Shown: piece by piece, positions 17,592-25,856 of the stretch
Layout: each line of letters opens with the position of its first letter
Numbering within the stretch: position 1 is the stretch's first letter
Assembly (NCBI GenBank): GCA_021817245.1
Contig: JAKAVQ010000005.1
Span: forward strand, 84,615 to 148,614
Direction of reading: 5' to 3'
DNA from: Thermoplasmata archaeon
GTDB taxonomy: Archaea > Thermoplasmatota > Thermoplasmata > Lutacidiplasmatales > UBA184
Length of the DNA: 64,000 bases
The notes under the pieces: generated by a model
The model's input: the letters and a program-made list of their open reading frames with translations, nothing else
What the model was told of the DNA's origin: nothing
The model's database searches: none
Position numbers and translations under genes: made by a program

Positions 17592-18629
17592 ATGACCGCC
17601 GGTAGGGGCAGCTCGGATTCCTGGTCCGCTCTCGCGCTGACGCCCGGGATCGCGATCGTCGGCCTCGGCGGCGCGGGCAGCGAGGCGGTCCACGACCTCG
17701 TCGGCCTCGGCATACCGGGGGTCCGCTCGCTGGTGGTCAACACCGACGCGAAGCACCTCGTCCGGATGGGCGCGGAGGAGAAGATCCTCCTCGGCCAGCG
17801 GGAGCTCCGGGGTCGGGGGAGCGGCGGCGACCGGGCGGCGGTGCTCCGGGCCGCGGAGGACGCGAAGGAGGAGCTCCTGCGTCGCCTGGCCCCCTTCGAG
17901 ATCGTCTTCTTGCTCGCCGGTCTCGGGGGCGGCACCGGCAGCGCGTTGCTTCCGTTCCTGGCCCGGGCCCTCCGCGCGACGGAGACGCTGCCGATACCGG
18001 TCGTCTTCCTCCCGTTCCAGGTGGAACTCGAGGCGAACCCGAACCGCCGCGAGAACGTCGACGCGACGATCGAGGAGCTCGAGGCGATGGGAGGCCTGCT
18101 GATCGCGATCGCGAACGAGAAGCTCCGTCGGTTCGAGCGCCTGCCGATCTACCGCGTCTTCCAGGTCCGGAACGCCTACCTGCACTCCCTGGTCGTGAGC
18201 CTGGTCGACATGGTGGAGAACCCGAGCCAGTTGAACGTCGACCTCGCGAGCCTGAAGAACCATCTCCGCGAAGCCGGCCTCTCCACGCTCGTCGTCGGGG
18301 AGCACCACATCTCCGAGCCGGAACGGCTCGTCCAGCAGGCGCTCTCCGAGTCGCTGCTCGACTACCGGCTCGCCGAACGATCCTCGGCCCTCGTCCACCT
18401 GGACGGAGGGTCGAACCTCACGCTCCGCACGCTCGACCGGGTGATCCGGACGATGCGTCACGCGCTAGGGCAGCCCGAGCGACTCGTCTTCGGGACCCGC
18501 GTCCGGCCGGAGCCTCGGGAGGTCGTCCATCTGACGGCGGTCGTGGGCGGCCTCCGGCTCGGCGCGGTACGGGACGCGGTCGGCGCGCCGGCGCGGTCGG
18601 AAGAGCCGCTCGCGACCCCGCTCCTCTAG
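17592..18629 (+). CDS. FtsZ/tubulin-family GTPase with altered T7 loop
   Basis: A 345-residue tubulin-superfamily protein. The N-terminal nucleotide fold has GIAIVGLGGAGSEAVHDL and VVNTDAKHLV, and the tubulin signature reads GLGGGTGSA from Gly110. The family segment corresponding to the T7 synergy loop is NVDLASLKNHL: the first acidic residue is kept (Asp217), but the second Asp of canonical FtsZ (NxDFADV) is Ser220. That may lower GTP hydrolysis. The protein lacks the usual long C-terminal tail. ATG 17592 follows GGTGGGG; GTG 17580 is an alternative. It could be a divergent FtsZ or a paralogue acting in shape or division control. Confidence 0.82.
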   Translation: MTAGRGSSDSWSALALTPGIAIVGLGGAGSEAVHDLVGLGIPGVRSLVVNTDAKHLVRMGAEEKILLGQRELRGRGSGGDRAAVLRAAEDAKEELLRRLAPFEIVFLLAGLGGGTGSALLPFLARALRATETLPIPVVFLPFQVELEANPNRRENVDATIEELEAMGGLLIAIANEKLRRFERLPIYRVFQVRNAYLHSLVVSLVDMVENPSQLNVDLASLKNHLREAGLSTLVVGEHHISEPERLVQQALSESLLDYRLAERSSALVHLDGGSNLTLRTLDRVIRTMRHALGQPERLVFGTRVRPEPREVVHLTAVVGGLRLGAVRDAVGAPARSEEPLATPLL

Positions 18630-19237
18630 GGAGGGACGGCCCGCAGATCGAGCTCGCGGTGCACCGCGTCGACGACCTGGCTCGTCCGCAGGGAGCGCGG
18701 GCCGACCGAGAGGCGCGGGACCCCGCTCCCCGAGAGCTCGGCGACCTCATCGGCCGTGGGATCGTACGGATCGGAGATGACGGCCGCGATCTCGTTCGGG
18801 GGAGCGGACCGGATCCACTCAGCGATCGGACCTCCGTCCTCCGTCATCCAGACGGCGGCCGGCAGCGCGAGGAATTGGCCGAGCGCCTCGCGCGGATCGA
18901 CCGGCGCGACCGTGAGACCCGGCGAGGACTCGAACGGGCGGACGAACCCCGCCGAGCGGACCAGTGCGTTCTTCAGCAGCGCCGCGGTCGAGCGTTCGTC
19001 CGGATTGAGAAACCGGAGGCGCTCGCCGACGAGGTCGATACGTCGCGCGAGGGGAGGAGGATCGTGCACGAACAGCACCGTCACCTCGGTGTCCCGGCGC
19101 AGGTCGTTCGAGAGCGTGAACGCGGTCGACACGGCCCGCGCGACCTCGTCCATCCGGCCGGCGCCTCCCGCGAGGTCGTTGAGCGTGAACGCTCCCGCGG
19201 GAGGGACCCGGTGGGCGAGAAAGAGGAAACGCCGCAT
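18626..19237 (-). CDS. trmY: tRNA (pseudouridine54-N1)-methyltransferase TrmY
   Basis: A 203-residue SPOUT-class enzyme that converts pseudouridine-54 of archaeal tRNA to N1-methylpseudouridine. The family signature is clear at the N-terminus: RRFLFLAHRVPPAGAFTLND and AGRMDEVARAVSTAFTLS, then RRDTEVTVLF. The C-terminal knot (VPRLSVGPRSL) is present, although the usual LGDHxGF sequence before it is altered to SDPYDPTADE. ATG 19237 starts exactly at the conserved N-terminus; the longer upstream frame is spurious. Convergent with the FtsZ-like gene, overlapping by 4 bp. Confidence 0.85.
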   Translation of the reverse strand: MRRFLFLAHRVPPAGAFTLNDLAGGAGRMDEVARAVSTAFTLSNDLRRDTEVTVLFVHDPPPLARRIDLVGERLRFLNPDERSTAALLKNALVRSAGFVRPFESSPGLTVAPVDPREALGQFLALPAAVWMTEDGGPIAEWIRSAPPNEIAAVISDPYDPTADEVAELSGSGVPRLSVGPRSLRTSQVVDAVHRELDLRAVPP

Positions 19238-19305
19238 CCCGGGCGCGGACGGCCATCCCGCACTATAGGTCTGTGCCGAGGCGGATCCTCGCGGCGCGGG
19301 GCCCG

Positions 19306-19971
19306 CTACGGCTCGATCGACGGGCCGGGCTTGCGACCCCGGGCGGGCGGTGCCGGCACCACCGGGTTCTGGCGGCGTTCCAGCCAGACCTCGTCGCCGA
19401 GCTCGTGGTAGACGGCGTGCGCGGGCAGTCCGGTGCCGTGCTCCCCGTGCGGGAGGCGGAAGCCGCCCGAACGGTTCTGGTTCGATGAGTAGACGAACTC
19501 CTGCTCGCCGGCGGCCACCATCGCCGCGGTCTCCTCCCGCGCCAGGTCGAAGATGCGGTCCTTGCGGAACATCCAGTAATGGATCCGCCACTCGCGACCG
19601 TCGTACAGCGTCGTCTCGTCCCGCTCGGTCTCGAGGATGCCCGTGTCCTCGAGCATGTAGAACGTGTCGCGGTCGTCGGGCTCGAGGACGTTGTCGATGA
19701 TCCGCTCGTTGAACCCAAAGAAGTTGAGCACGTGCGCGGCGATCGACCGGGCATCCTCCGGCCGCATCCCCTCGTGACCGACGGAGCGACGGATCGCCTT
19801 CGCGAGGGAGTCAAAGTCCACCGGGCCCGCCGCGGCCGCCAGCGTGGCGTCCGAGGGGAGCCCCGCCCGCGTGGTGGTCACGTCCTCCTCGGTCCGCAGG
19901 GGGACCGGATTGCGCAGCGTGAACCGCTTCGACGACCCACCCTTTGCGGCGGCATGGTCCGAGGCCCGCAT
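19306..19971 (-). CDS. Conserved protein of unknown function (DUF6015-like)
   Basis: A 221-residue soluble protein. From memory it resembles a family of unknown function frequent in Thermoplasmatota (DUF6015), through the region MRPEDARSIAAHVLNFFGF and IDNVLEPDDRDTFYMLEDTG and the segment EWRIHYWMFRKDRI. The helical middle part and acidic stretch could suggest a regulator, but no catalytic motif is evident. It has a strong TATA box only about 23-35 nt upstream, so it is probably transcribed leaderless as a single gene. The first 45 residues are likely disordered. Confidence 0.65.
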   Translation of the reverse strand: MRASDHAAAKGGSSKRFTLRNPVPLRTEEDVTTTRAGLPSDATLAAAAGPVDFDSLAKAIRRSVGHEGMRPEDARSIAAHVLNFFGFNERIIDNVLEPDDRDTFYMLEDTGILETERDETTLYDGREWRIHYWMFRKDRIFDLAREETAAMVAAGEQEFVYSSNQNRSGGFRLPHGEHGTGLPAHAVYHELGDEVWLERRQNPVVPAPPARGRKPGPSIEP

Positions 19972-19993
19972 ACACCAAATCTATCCTTTGGTT

Positions 19994-20006
19994 GCGTATA
20001 AATAAC
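19994..20006 (-). promoter_or_regulatory. Strong TATA box for the DUF6015-like gene
   Basis: On the minus strand GTTATTTATACGC is one of the best TATA matches in the window, located 23-35 nt before the ATG at 19971, as expected for a leaderless transcript. Confidence 0.7.
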
Positions 20007-20048
20007 TTCGGAAAGTCGCCAGCAGAACCTCCCTAACGCTACCGGCGC

Positions 20049-20630
20049 TCACAGCACGACCCTCCGCCCCCGGCCGACCCGCTGGAGGGCCTCGACGGCG
20101 GGACTCCACTCCTCCTGTTCGATGCGAAACTCGAGCTCGGCGAGCTGACCGAACTCTCGGGAGAACGGCAGGAGCGACTTTGCGAGGTAGACGTGCGCGA
20201 ACGGAGCCCCGGTCGGACGGCTCCAGCTCTTCCCAGCCTCCAGGACGGCGCGGTACTCGTAGTACTCGGGCGCGGGAACGAACCAGAGTACCGTATCGTC
20301 GGTCCCCCGCAAGCGGGGTCCGCGCGAGTAGGCCTGCAGGCCGAGATGCTGCACGACGGGGGACGGCAGGGTGAACAGATGCCGGTCGCCCGGACGGGCC
20401 GACGCGATGAGCCGGTTGCGGACGGTCTCGACGGCGAGCGCCTCCCGAGCGGGATGCGCCGCGATCACCCGCAGGAACCCCGAGCCCCGCGCGAGGAACG
20501 AGATCGTCCGGCTCGCCTCCCGGTGGGGCCCGGACTCCTCGGGCTTGAAGGCCAGGAGGTCGGCGACCTCCCCGGGGAGCTGCATCGTGAGCCAGCTCGG
20601 ATGCGTCGCCCGGACGACGACGTACTCCAT
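20049..20630 (-). CDS. Hypothetical protein with a possible AbrB-like segment
   Basis: A 193-residue protein of unknown function. A middle segment, LFTLPSPVVQHLGLQ followed about 20 residues later by VLWFVPAPEYYEYRA, resembles the beta-hairpin pattern of SpoVT/AbrB-type DNA-binding domains (xLPxxVxxxLGL...GDxVxW). This is a weak resemblance. ATG 20630 is chosen because a TATA-like TTCTTATAG lies on the minus strand about 27-35 nt upstream (20657-20665); the longer open frame would extend into the HAD gene. Confidence 0.55.
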   Translation of the reverse strand: MEYVVVRATHPSWLTMQLPGEVADLLAFKPEESGPHREASRTISFLARGSGFLRVIAAHPAREALAVETVRNRLIASARPGDRHLFTLPSPVVQHLGLQAYSRGPRLRGTDDTVLWFVPAPEYYEYRAVLEAGKSWSRPTGAPFAHVYLAKSLLPFSREFGQLAELEFRIEQEEWSPAVEALQRVGRGRRVVL

Positions 20631-20692
20631 CGACCGCGTACGGCCGAGCGAACGGAGGCTATAAGAATCCTCTTCGGCGAGGGGCCCAGCGT

Positions 20693-21343
20693 TCACCCGC
20701 GGGGCTCGAGCGCCCTCAAGACCCGGACGACCTCCCGAAGGTCGTCGGTCCGGACCGCACGGTCGGCGGCCCGGTCCACCTCCGCGAGCGGTGAGTTCAA
20801 GGAGATCCCGCCCCCGACCTGACGGAAGACGCGCGCGTCGGCCCATCCGTCCCCCACGTGGGCGACCTCCCGGGGCCGCACGCCCGTCCTCCGGAGGAGC
20901 TCGGCGAGCCCAGCGACCTTGTCGGCCCGCACCGCGCGGACGGGAGCGAGGAGGCCGGTCGGGTCGACCGGCACGGAGAACCCATCACCGTCGTCGAACC
21001 CGAACGTCCGTCGGTAGTAGTCGATCACGTAGCCGGGATTGTGCGAGAGGATCGCTGCCCGGGCCCCGAGCGTGTGGAGCTCGCCGACCGCCTCGGAGAC
21101 CCCACGGATCTTCGGCGTCCCGGCCACCACCTCCAGGACCTCGGCGATCGTGTGACCCCGGGCGAGGTTCACCAGCCGGGCCAAATGCTCGTCCTCACCG
21201 ATCTCCCGGGCGTAGAACCGGGCCATCTCGTCTCCGAACTCGATCTCCCTCCCGAACGCCGTCGCGATCGGCTTCCAGCCATGGACCCGGGTCAGGGTGC
21301 CGTCGATGTCGACCGTGACGAGGCGCCAGGGGAATCCGGCCAT
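20693..21343 (-). CDS. HAD-superfamily phosphatase, phosphoserine phosphatase-like
   Basis: A 216-residue HAD hydrolase. Motif I is TVDIDGTLT (nucleophile Asp near residue 12), motif II AILSHN, motif III lysine within RADKVAGLAELL, motif IV HVGDGWADARVF. The cap insertion between motifs I and II and the DxDGT form fit the SerB/PSPase-like subfamily, so phosphoserine or another small phosphoester is a plausible substrate. The start ATG 21343 is 9 nt downstream of the stop of the preceding small membrane-protein gene on the same strand. Confidence 0.8.
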   Translation of the reverse strand: MAGFPWRLVTVDIDGTLTRVHGWKPIATAFGREIEFGDEMARFYAREIGEDEHLARLVNLARGHTIAEVLEVVAGTPKIRGVSEAVGELHTLGARAAILSHNPGYVIDYYRRTFGFDDGDGFSVPVDPTGLLAPVRAVRADKVAGLAELLRRTGVRPREVAHVGDGWADARVFRQVGGGISLNSPLAEVDRAADRAVRTDDLREVVRVLRALEPRG

Positions 21344-21352
21344 CGACCGGCC

Positions 21353-21598
21353 TCAGGACCGGCTCCCGATCCCCATCAGGATGCCACCGACCCAGAGCGC
21401 CAGGATCCCCACTGCCCCGACCGGCAGCGCCACTTCGAGGGCCGCCGGCGAGGAGGGGAACAAAACCGCCACCAGGAACAATCCGAGGAGCGTGAGCAGG
21501 AGGCCCAGCCCGATCTTCGCGGTCCGGGAGAGTCGGGGGCGGCGCCTCCCGCGGTCGGGAGGAGCGGCTTCGCCTGTCGGGGGTGCCGACCCTTCCAT
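21353..21598 (-). CDS. Small two-helix membrane protein
   Basis: An 81-residue protein with a charged, Pro/Arg-rich N-terminus of about 27 residues and two hydrophobic helices (about 29-48 and 54-76) separated by a short loop, FPSSPAALEV. No family is recognised. It lies just upstream of the HAD phosphatase on the same strand with a 9-nt gap, so the two are likely co-transcribed. Confidence 0.55.
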   Translation of the reverse strand: MEGSAPPTGEAAPPDRGRRRPRLSRTAKIGLGLLLTLLGLFLVAVLFPSSPAALEVALPVGAVGILALWVGGILMGIGSRS

Positions 21599-21832
21599 CG
21601 CCCTTGAGTCGGACGGGGGAAGATAACCCTGCCGAGCCCGGGCGTCCGGGCCTCCGTCGCGACCGCGCTCTCCTGAGCGGGGAGGGAAGGGAGGCCGGGC
21701 ACGCTCCGCCCTCTCCGCCGTTGGGGGCCCCCGGCTCCCGGCGCGTCACCGCGAGACCGGACCCCCCCGTCCCGGGGGGTCCCTCGATCCGCCCCGACCG
21801 AGCGTAAGTACGACCCCGAGCTGCGTGCGGGG

Positions 21833-22297
21833 ATGCGCAAGGAAGCGCGCGCCGGGCCCGATCGGAACCCTCGGAGCGAGCGGAACCGAGCCGTCGACGA
21901 GCGTCGAATGCGCGCGGTGGAAGAACCGCTCGACGTGCGCCTCCGCCGGGCGGACGTCTATCCCGTGCTCGAAGTGAGGAACCCGCTGCACGGGACCGCG
22001 TACGAGGTGCTCCTGCCCGAGTACCCCGCGACCGGAGCTGCACTGTGTACCTGCACCGACTTCGCGCGGCGCGGGCTCGGGACCTGCAAGCACATCGAGG
22101 CGGCGCTCCGCTGGGTCGCCGACCACCCGGTGACGGACATCCCCCGCGGAGGCGGGCGACCAACCCCGGTCGGAAACCGTGTCTGGAAGGAGATCGACCG
22201 GCGCCTTCGGGAGCTCCCGCGGGCTCCCGGGCCGGCCAGCCTGCGACTCCGCCGGCCGGGAGCCGCGCTCTACGAACGGGCCGGCGTCTTTGGCTGA
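21833..22297 (+). CDS. SWIM zinc-finger protein
   Basis: A 154-residue basic protein. The SWIM zinc motif is visible as CTCTDFARRGLGTCKHIEA near residues 68-86, matching CxC-xn-CxH. SWIM domains mediate nucleic-acid or protein binding and occur in archaeal helicase- and recombination-associated proteins. No helicase domain is present here, so it is a stand-alone SWIM protein. The flanking N-terminal 40 residues are Arg/Glu-rich. Start ATG 21833 lacks a clear ribosome site, so a downstream start is possible. Confidence 0.72.
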   Translation: MRKEARAGPDRNPRSERNRAVDERRMRAVEEPLDVRLRRADVYPVLEVRNPLHGTAYEVLLPEYPATGAALCTCTDFARRGLGTCKHIEAALRWVADHPVTDIPRGGGRPTPVGNRVWKEIDRRLRELPRAPGPASLRLRRPGAALYERAGVFG

Positions 22298-22378
22298 ACT
22301 ACGAAGGGCCCGACACCGGGCGTACCGCCCGGCGGGTCCGGAAGAGGTTGCGACCGAGGGCGGGTCCTACTCCCGACC

Positions 22379-24088
22379 TTAGGTCGACATCCCCGGAGCG
22401 CCCTTCAGCGCCCGGATCTTGTAGTACTCGGGGTCGACGATGACCTCGCCGTTGATCCCCATCGTCTCGATCGTCTTGAGGGTCGCGCCGACCGACTTCT
22501 TCGCAGCCTGCCAGTCGGGGATCGGGATCGAGAACTTCTTCTCGACCTCGGTCCGGTAGATCGGGCCCGAGTTGTACGAGCAGAAGGGGATGATCCGCCC
22601 GTCCGGGACCGCGTAGTGGATGTCGCAGCGCATCAGGCGCTGGATATCGTAGTCGTACGCGTCCTGGAAGTGCATGTTGCCGATGTAGAGCGTGCGCCAC
22701 GTGAACTTCGCGAGCGCCTCCTTGTTCCCCTCGGTGAAGATCGCCGCGATGACCCGAACGCTGTTCTTCTCGTTCAGCCCCTCCGGGGCCCGGGAGAAGT
22801 CGAAGTACTTCGCGACATCGTGGAGCAGCCGGGCGCCCGCGACCGCGGAGCGTACCCGCGCAAACCGCGCGTCCCGGTACTTCTCGATCATCGACTCGAC
22901 GTTCTCGAAGAAGCCGTCGACGTCCATGAACCGGGGCAGCGGCGTGATCTTCTGCCCGTCCTTGGAGACGAACGCGAAGGTCGCGCACCCACAGCCCGGG
23001 TGGGTCGTCAGGGTCATCTTCTCTTCCCCGTGGATGATCGAGACCAGCTCGGAGATCGGGGCGACGGACGGCACCGGGAAGAAGTCCGACTTCTCGAACG
23101 GACCTTCCGTGCAGAGGATGCGGACGAGGTCCGACTGCGTGAACCGCATCTGGAAGCGATCCTTGTCCGGAATGCGCGCCGTCAGGGCAACGGGCTGGAA
23201 GTTGACGCCGCGGACGACGTCGATGTTGTCGATCGCGAACTTCACCGTCGGCCAGATCTCCTTCTCGTTGAACCCGCCGACTAGGGTCGGGACGAGCACG
23301 ACCGAGAGCGGCTTGTCCGGCTTCCCCGCCGCGAGCTCCGCGGCCGAAGAGTGCGTCTCCCGGGCCGCCTGGATCGCCTTCTGCTTCACCTTGAGCAGCG
23401 GAACGCCCCGGACCTTTCGGTAGATCTCGTCGTCCAGTCCATCGAACTGAAGGTACAGAGTGTGGAGCCCCGCGTCCCGGCAGGCCTGGGCGAAGCCGGG
23501 CTCGTTGGCGACTCGGATCCCGTTCGTCGCGACCTGGACCTGTTTGAAGCCGAGGTCCCGGGCCATGGAGACCGCGTCGACGAAGAGCGGGCTCAGGGTC
23601 GGCTCGCCCCCCGAGAACTGCACCGCGACCGTCCCGACCGGCTTCTGCTCGCGGAGCGACTTCAGCATGAAGTGGATCTGCTCCCGGGTCGGCTCGAAAA
23701 CGTATCCGGCGGCGTTGGCGTTCGCGAAACAGACCGGGCACTTCAGATTGCACCGGTTCGTGAGATCGACCAGGGCGAGCCCCGTGTGGGACTTGTGGTG
23801 GCTGCACATCCCGCAGGTCGTCGGGCAGCCACGGAACTTGTCGTAGTACGGGTTCTCGTACCCGACCCCGTCGTGGGCGTAGACTTCCATCCGCAGGTAG
23901 AAGTCGACGTCGTTCGAGATGATGTCCCAGAAGTAACCGTGGGCCCGGCAGGTCTTCTCCATGATGACCCGACCGTCCTTTTCCCGGACGATCGCGGGGA
24001 TGACCTTGATGCATTCGGGGCAGACCGAGGCCGTCTTCCTGGGCAGACCCCGGGGGGCCTGGAACTCCTTCATTACGCGCGCCGGCAT
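22379..24088 (-). CDS. tes: Tetraether lipid synthase (radical SAM, Tes family)
   Basis: A 569-residue radical-SAM enzyme of the family that couples two archaeol chains into membrane-spanning tetraethers (GDGT). The radical-SAM cluster motif is CNLKCPVC. Further cysteines that match the family's auxiliary clusters are in CPECIKV, CRAHGYFWD and CPTTCGMCSHH near the N-terminus, and HPGCGCATF in the C-terminal part. VQFSGGEPTLSP is the SAM-binding GGE motif. ATG 24088 follows GGAGAGGTCAGAAGG on the minus strand. The frame is open further upstream, but that part is not family-like. With the lipid genes at the left end it indicates a tetraether membrane. Confidence 0.9.
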   Translation of the reverse strand: MPARVMKEFQAPRGLPRKTASVCPECIKVIPAIVREKDGRVIMEKTCRAHGYFWDIISNDVDFYLRMEVYAHDGVGYENPYYDKFRGCPTTCGMCSHHKSHTGLALVDLTNRCNLKCPVCFANANAAGYVFEPTREQIHFMLKSLREQKPVGTVAVQFSGGEPTLSPLFVDAVSMARDLGFKQVQVATNGIRVANEPGFAQACRDAGLHTLYLQFDGLDDEIYRKVRGVPLLKVKQKAIQAARETHSSAAELAAGKPDKPLSVVLVPTLVGGFNEKEIWPTVKFAIDNIDVVRGVNFQPVALTARIPDKDRFQMRFTQSDLVRILCTEGPFEKSDFFPVPSVAPISELVSIIHGEEKMTLTTHPGCGCATFAFVSKDGQKITPLPRFMDVDGFFENVESMIEKYRDARFARVRSAVAGARLLHDVAKYFDFSRAPEGLNEKNSVRVIAAIFTEGNKEALAKFTWRTLYIGNMHFQDAYDYDIQRLMRCDIHYAVPDGRIIPFCSYNSGPIYRTEVEKKFSIPIPDWQAAKKSVGATLKTIETMGINGEVIVDPEYYKIRALKGAPGMST

Positions 24089-24337
24089 CCTTCTGACCTC
24101 TCCTTCGGACCCTCGTGTTCGCGCGGGTCTACCTCGCCCACCATTTACGGGATACATAATCCATCTGTCGTCGGGGCCGCGACAAATCCCGCTCCCCATG
24201 AGGGAGACTCGCACGGTCGCTCTCGCTACAAAATCCCTCGACCCGCGGGGACGTCCCCCTACGCGCGTGCGTAGAGGCCGGTCGGGGGCCGATGGGGACG
24301 ACTCCTTATCCCGCGGCCGGCCTCCAGTTCCGGGGCC

Positions 24338-24916
24338 ATGCCGAAGTCACGCTCCCGCCGGCCGGCGCCCTCGCGGAGGAACCGCTCGCGACGCCGCGGA
24401 GCCCTGAGGCCGCCGGCCCACTTCGTCGGACGCGACGCTTCGCCAGTGCTCGAACGGTACCCTCCGAAGGACCCCCAGCTGGCGCCCCGGGCGCCGCGGC
24501 CGGTCGTGGTGGCCGCCCCTTCACCCGTGGGGTCGGAGGCCGTGCATCCCTCGACCCCGGCTGCGACCACCCCCGAGCCGTCCTCGGAGCCCGCCGGGCC
24601 CCCGCCGGTCCCGCTGATCACGCTCGACCGCGGGTTCGATCTGGACGAGTTCGCTTCGTTGCTCGGAGAGACCTCGATCCGCGTGACCGTCCCCCGCGCC
24701 GACCTCCCTGAGGTCCTGCGTCGCGTGACCGACTTCATGGGCTTCGGGATCTACGTGTACGCGATCTCCGTCCGCCCCTCGTCGGCGGAACTGCTGAAGA
24801 GCTTCGTCGTGGAGCTCCAGCGCGTCGACTACTCTGCGGAGAAAGGGGCCTGGCTCCCGTTCGTGGAGAAGGGTGTCGGGAGTTCTCCGTACGAGGCGGG
24901 AGATCGGCCCGGTTGA
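24338..24916 (+). CDS. Hypothetical protein with disordered basic/Pro-rich N-terminus
   Basis: A 192-residue protein. Residues 1-90 are Arg/Ser- then Pro/Ala-rich and probably disordered. Residues about 95-180 (ITLDRGFDLDEFASLLGET ... YSAEKGAWLPFVEKG) form a compact alpha/beta segment with hydrophobic periodicity and no catalytic motif that I recognise. A TATA-like CTCCTTATCC lies about 33 nt upstream. The reading frame choice rests on the folded C-terminal part; alternative frames there are Arg/Pro-rich shadows. Confidence 0.5.
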   Translation: MPKSRSRRPAPSRRNRSRRRGALRPPAHFVGRDASPVLERYPPKDPQLAPRAPRPVVVAAPSPVGSEAVHPSTPAATTPEPSSEPAGPPPVPLITLDRGFDLDEFASLLGETSIRVTVPRADLPEVLRRVTDFMGFGIYVYAISVRPSSAELLKSFVVELQRVDYSAEKGAWLPFVEKGVGSSPYEAGDRPG

Positions 24917-25009
24917 GCGGTCACTCGCATCGCGCGCGTCCGGTCGGGAGTGGCGGTAGTGCCACCTGCTGGCTCCCCCTGGAAGTACCCTACCTTCGAG
25001 CAACGCCCG

Positions 25010-25018
25010 GATTATATT
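25010..25018 (+). promoter_or_regulatory. TATA box for the flavin reductase gene
   Basis: GATTATATT lies 29-37 nt before ATG 25047. Initiation at about 25038 would exclude the in-frame GTG at 25032, deciding the start at 25047. Confidence 0.65.
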
Positions 25019-25046
25019 CGCCCGGGCGAAGGTGGACCGAAGGACC

Positions 25047-25625
25047 ATGATCCGCATCGGAATCATCCTCGGCAGCACGAGACCCGGTCGACTGGGCGAG
25101 CAGGTCGCGCGATGGACGTACGAGCACGCGATCGCCCGGAAGGACGCCGAGTTCGAGCTCGTCGACCTCAAGGATTTCGCGCTTCCCCACCTGGACGAGA
25201 CGAACCTGCCCTCGTCGGGACGGTATACGCAGCCCCACACCCGAGCCTGGTCGGAGAAGATCGCGTCGTTCGACGGCTTCGTCTTTGTTACACCGGAGTA
25301 CAACCACAGCACCTCGGGCGCCCTCAAAAACGCGATCGACTTCCTCTATCGGGAGTGGAACAACAAGGCCGCGGGGTTCGTGAGCTACGGGAGCGCGGGC
25401 GGCATTCGGGCGGTCGAGCACCTGCGCCTTATCATGGCCGAGCTTCAGGTCGCGGACGTCCGCGCGCAGGTCTCGTTCTCGCTCTTCACCGAGTTCGAGA
25501 GCTTCCAGAAGTTCCGGCCGGAGGCCTCCAAGGTGGCCGCTCTCGGGACGATGCTCGATCAGCTCGTTGCCTGGAGTAGGGCCCTTCAGACCGTTCGCAC
25601 ACCGTTGACCCCACTCGCCCCGTAG
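25047..25625 (+). CDS. NADPH-dependent FMN reductase family protein
   Basis: A 192-residue flavodoxin-like reductase. The FMN phosphate-binding loop GSTRPGRLGEQVARW is at residues 9-23 and the family signature VFVTPEYNHSTSGALKNAID is near 75-94, with GSAGG following. These proteins reduce flavins, quinones or chromate with NAD(P)H. The ATG follows the TATA box directly with a short leader. Adjacent genes do not suggest a partner. Confidence 0.85.
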   Translation: MIRIGIILGSTRPGRLGEQVARWTYEHAIARKDAEFELVDLKDFALPHLDETNLPSSGRYTQPHTRAWSEKIASFDGFVFVTPEYNHSTSGALKNAIDFLYREWNNKAAGFVSYGSAGGIRAVEHLRLIMAELQVADVRAQVSFSLFTEFESFQKFRPEASKVAALGTMLDQLVAWSRALQTVRTPLTPLAP

Positions 25626-25856
25626 GCAGCGACGCGTCGGCCACCGCACCCCGCGATCGGGCACGATCGACGGGTCGACCCCGAAGGCGGACGTCGCAGG
25701 GGGGGAAAGCCGGTGGAGGCCCGCCGCTACGCACTCGCCCACCTCAGACGGCCCCGGAACCCCGAGGGGAGCCCGGGACCGGCCCACGCGTCCGATTGGC
25801 GCCGGGCCGTCTCCCCCGGACCCGTTCCCTTGGCGGGTCGAACCCATCCCGTCCCC

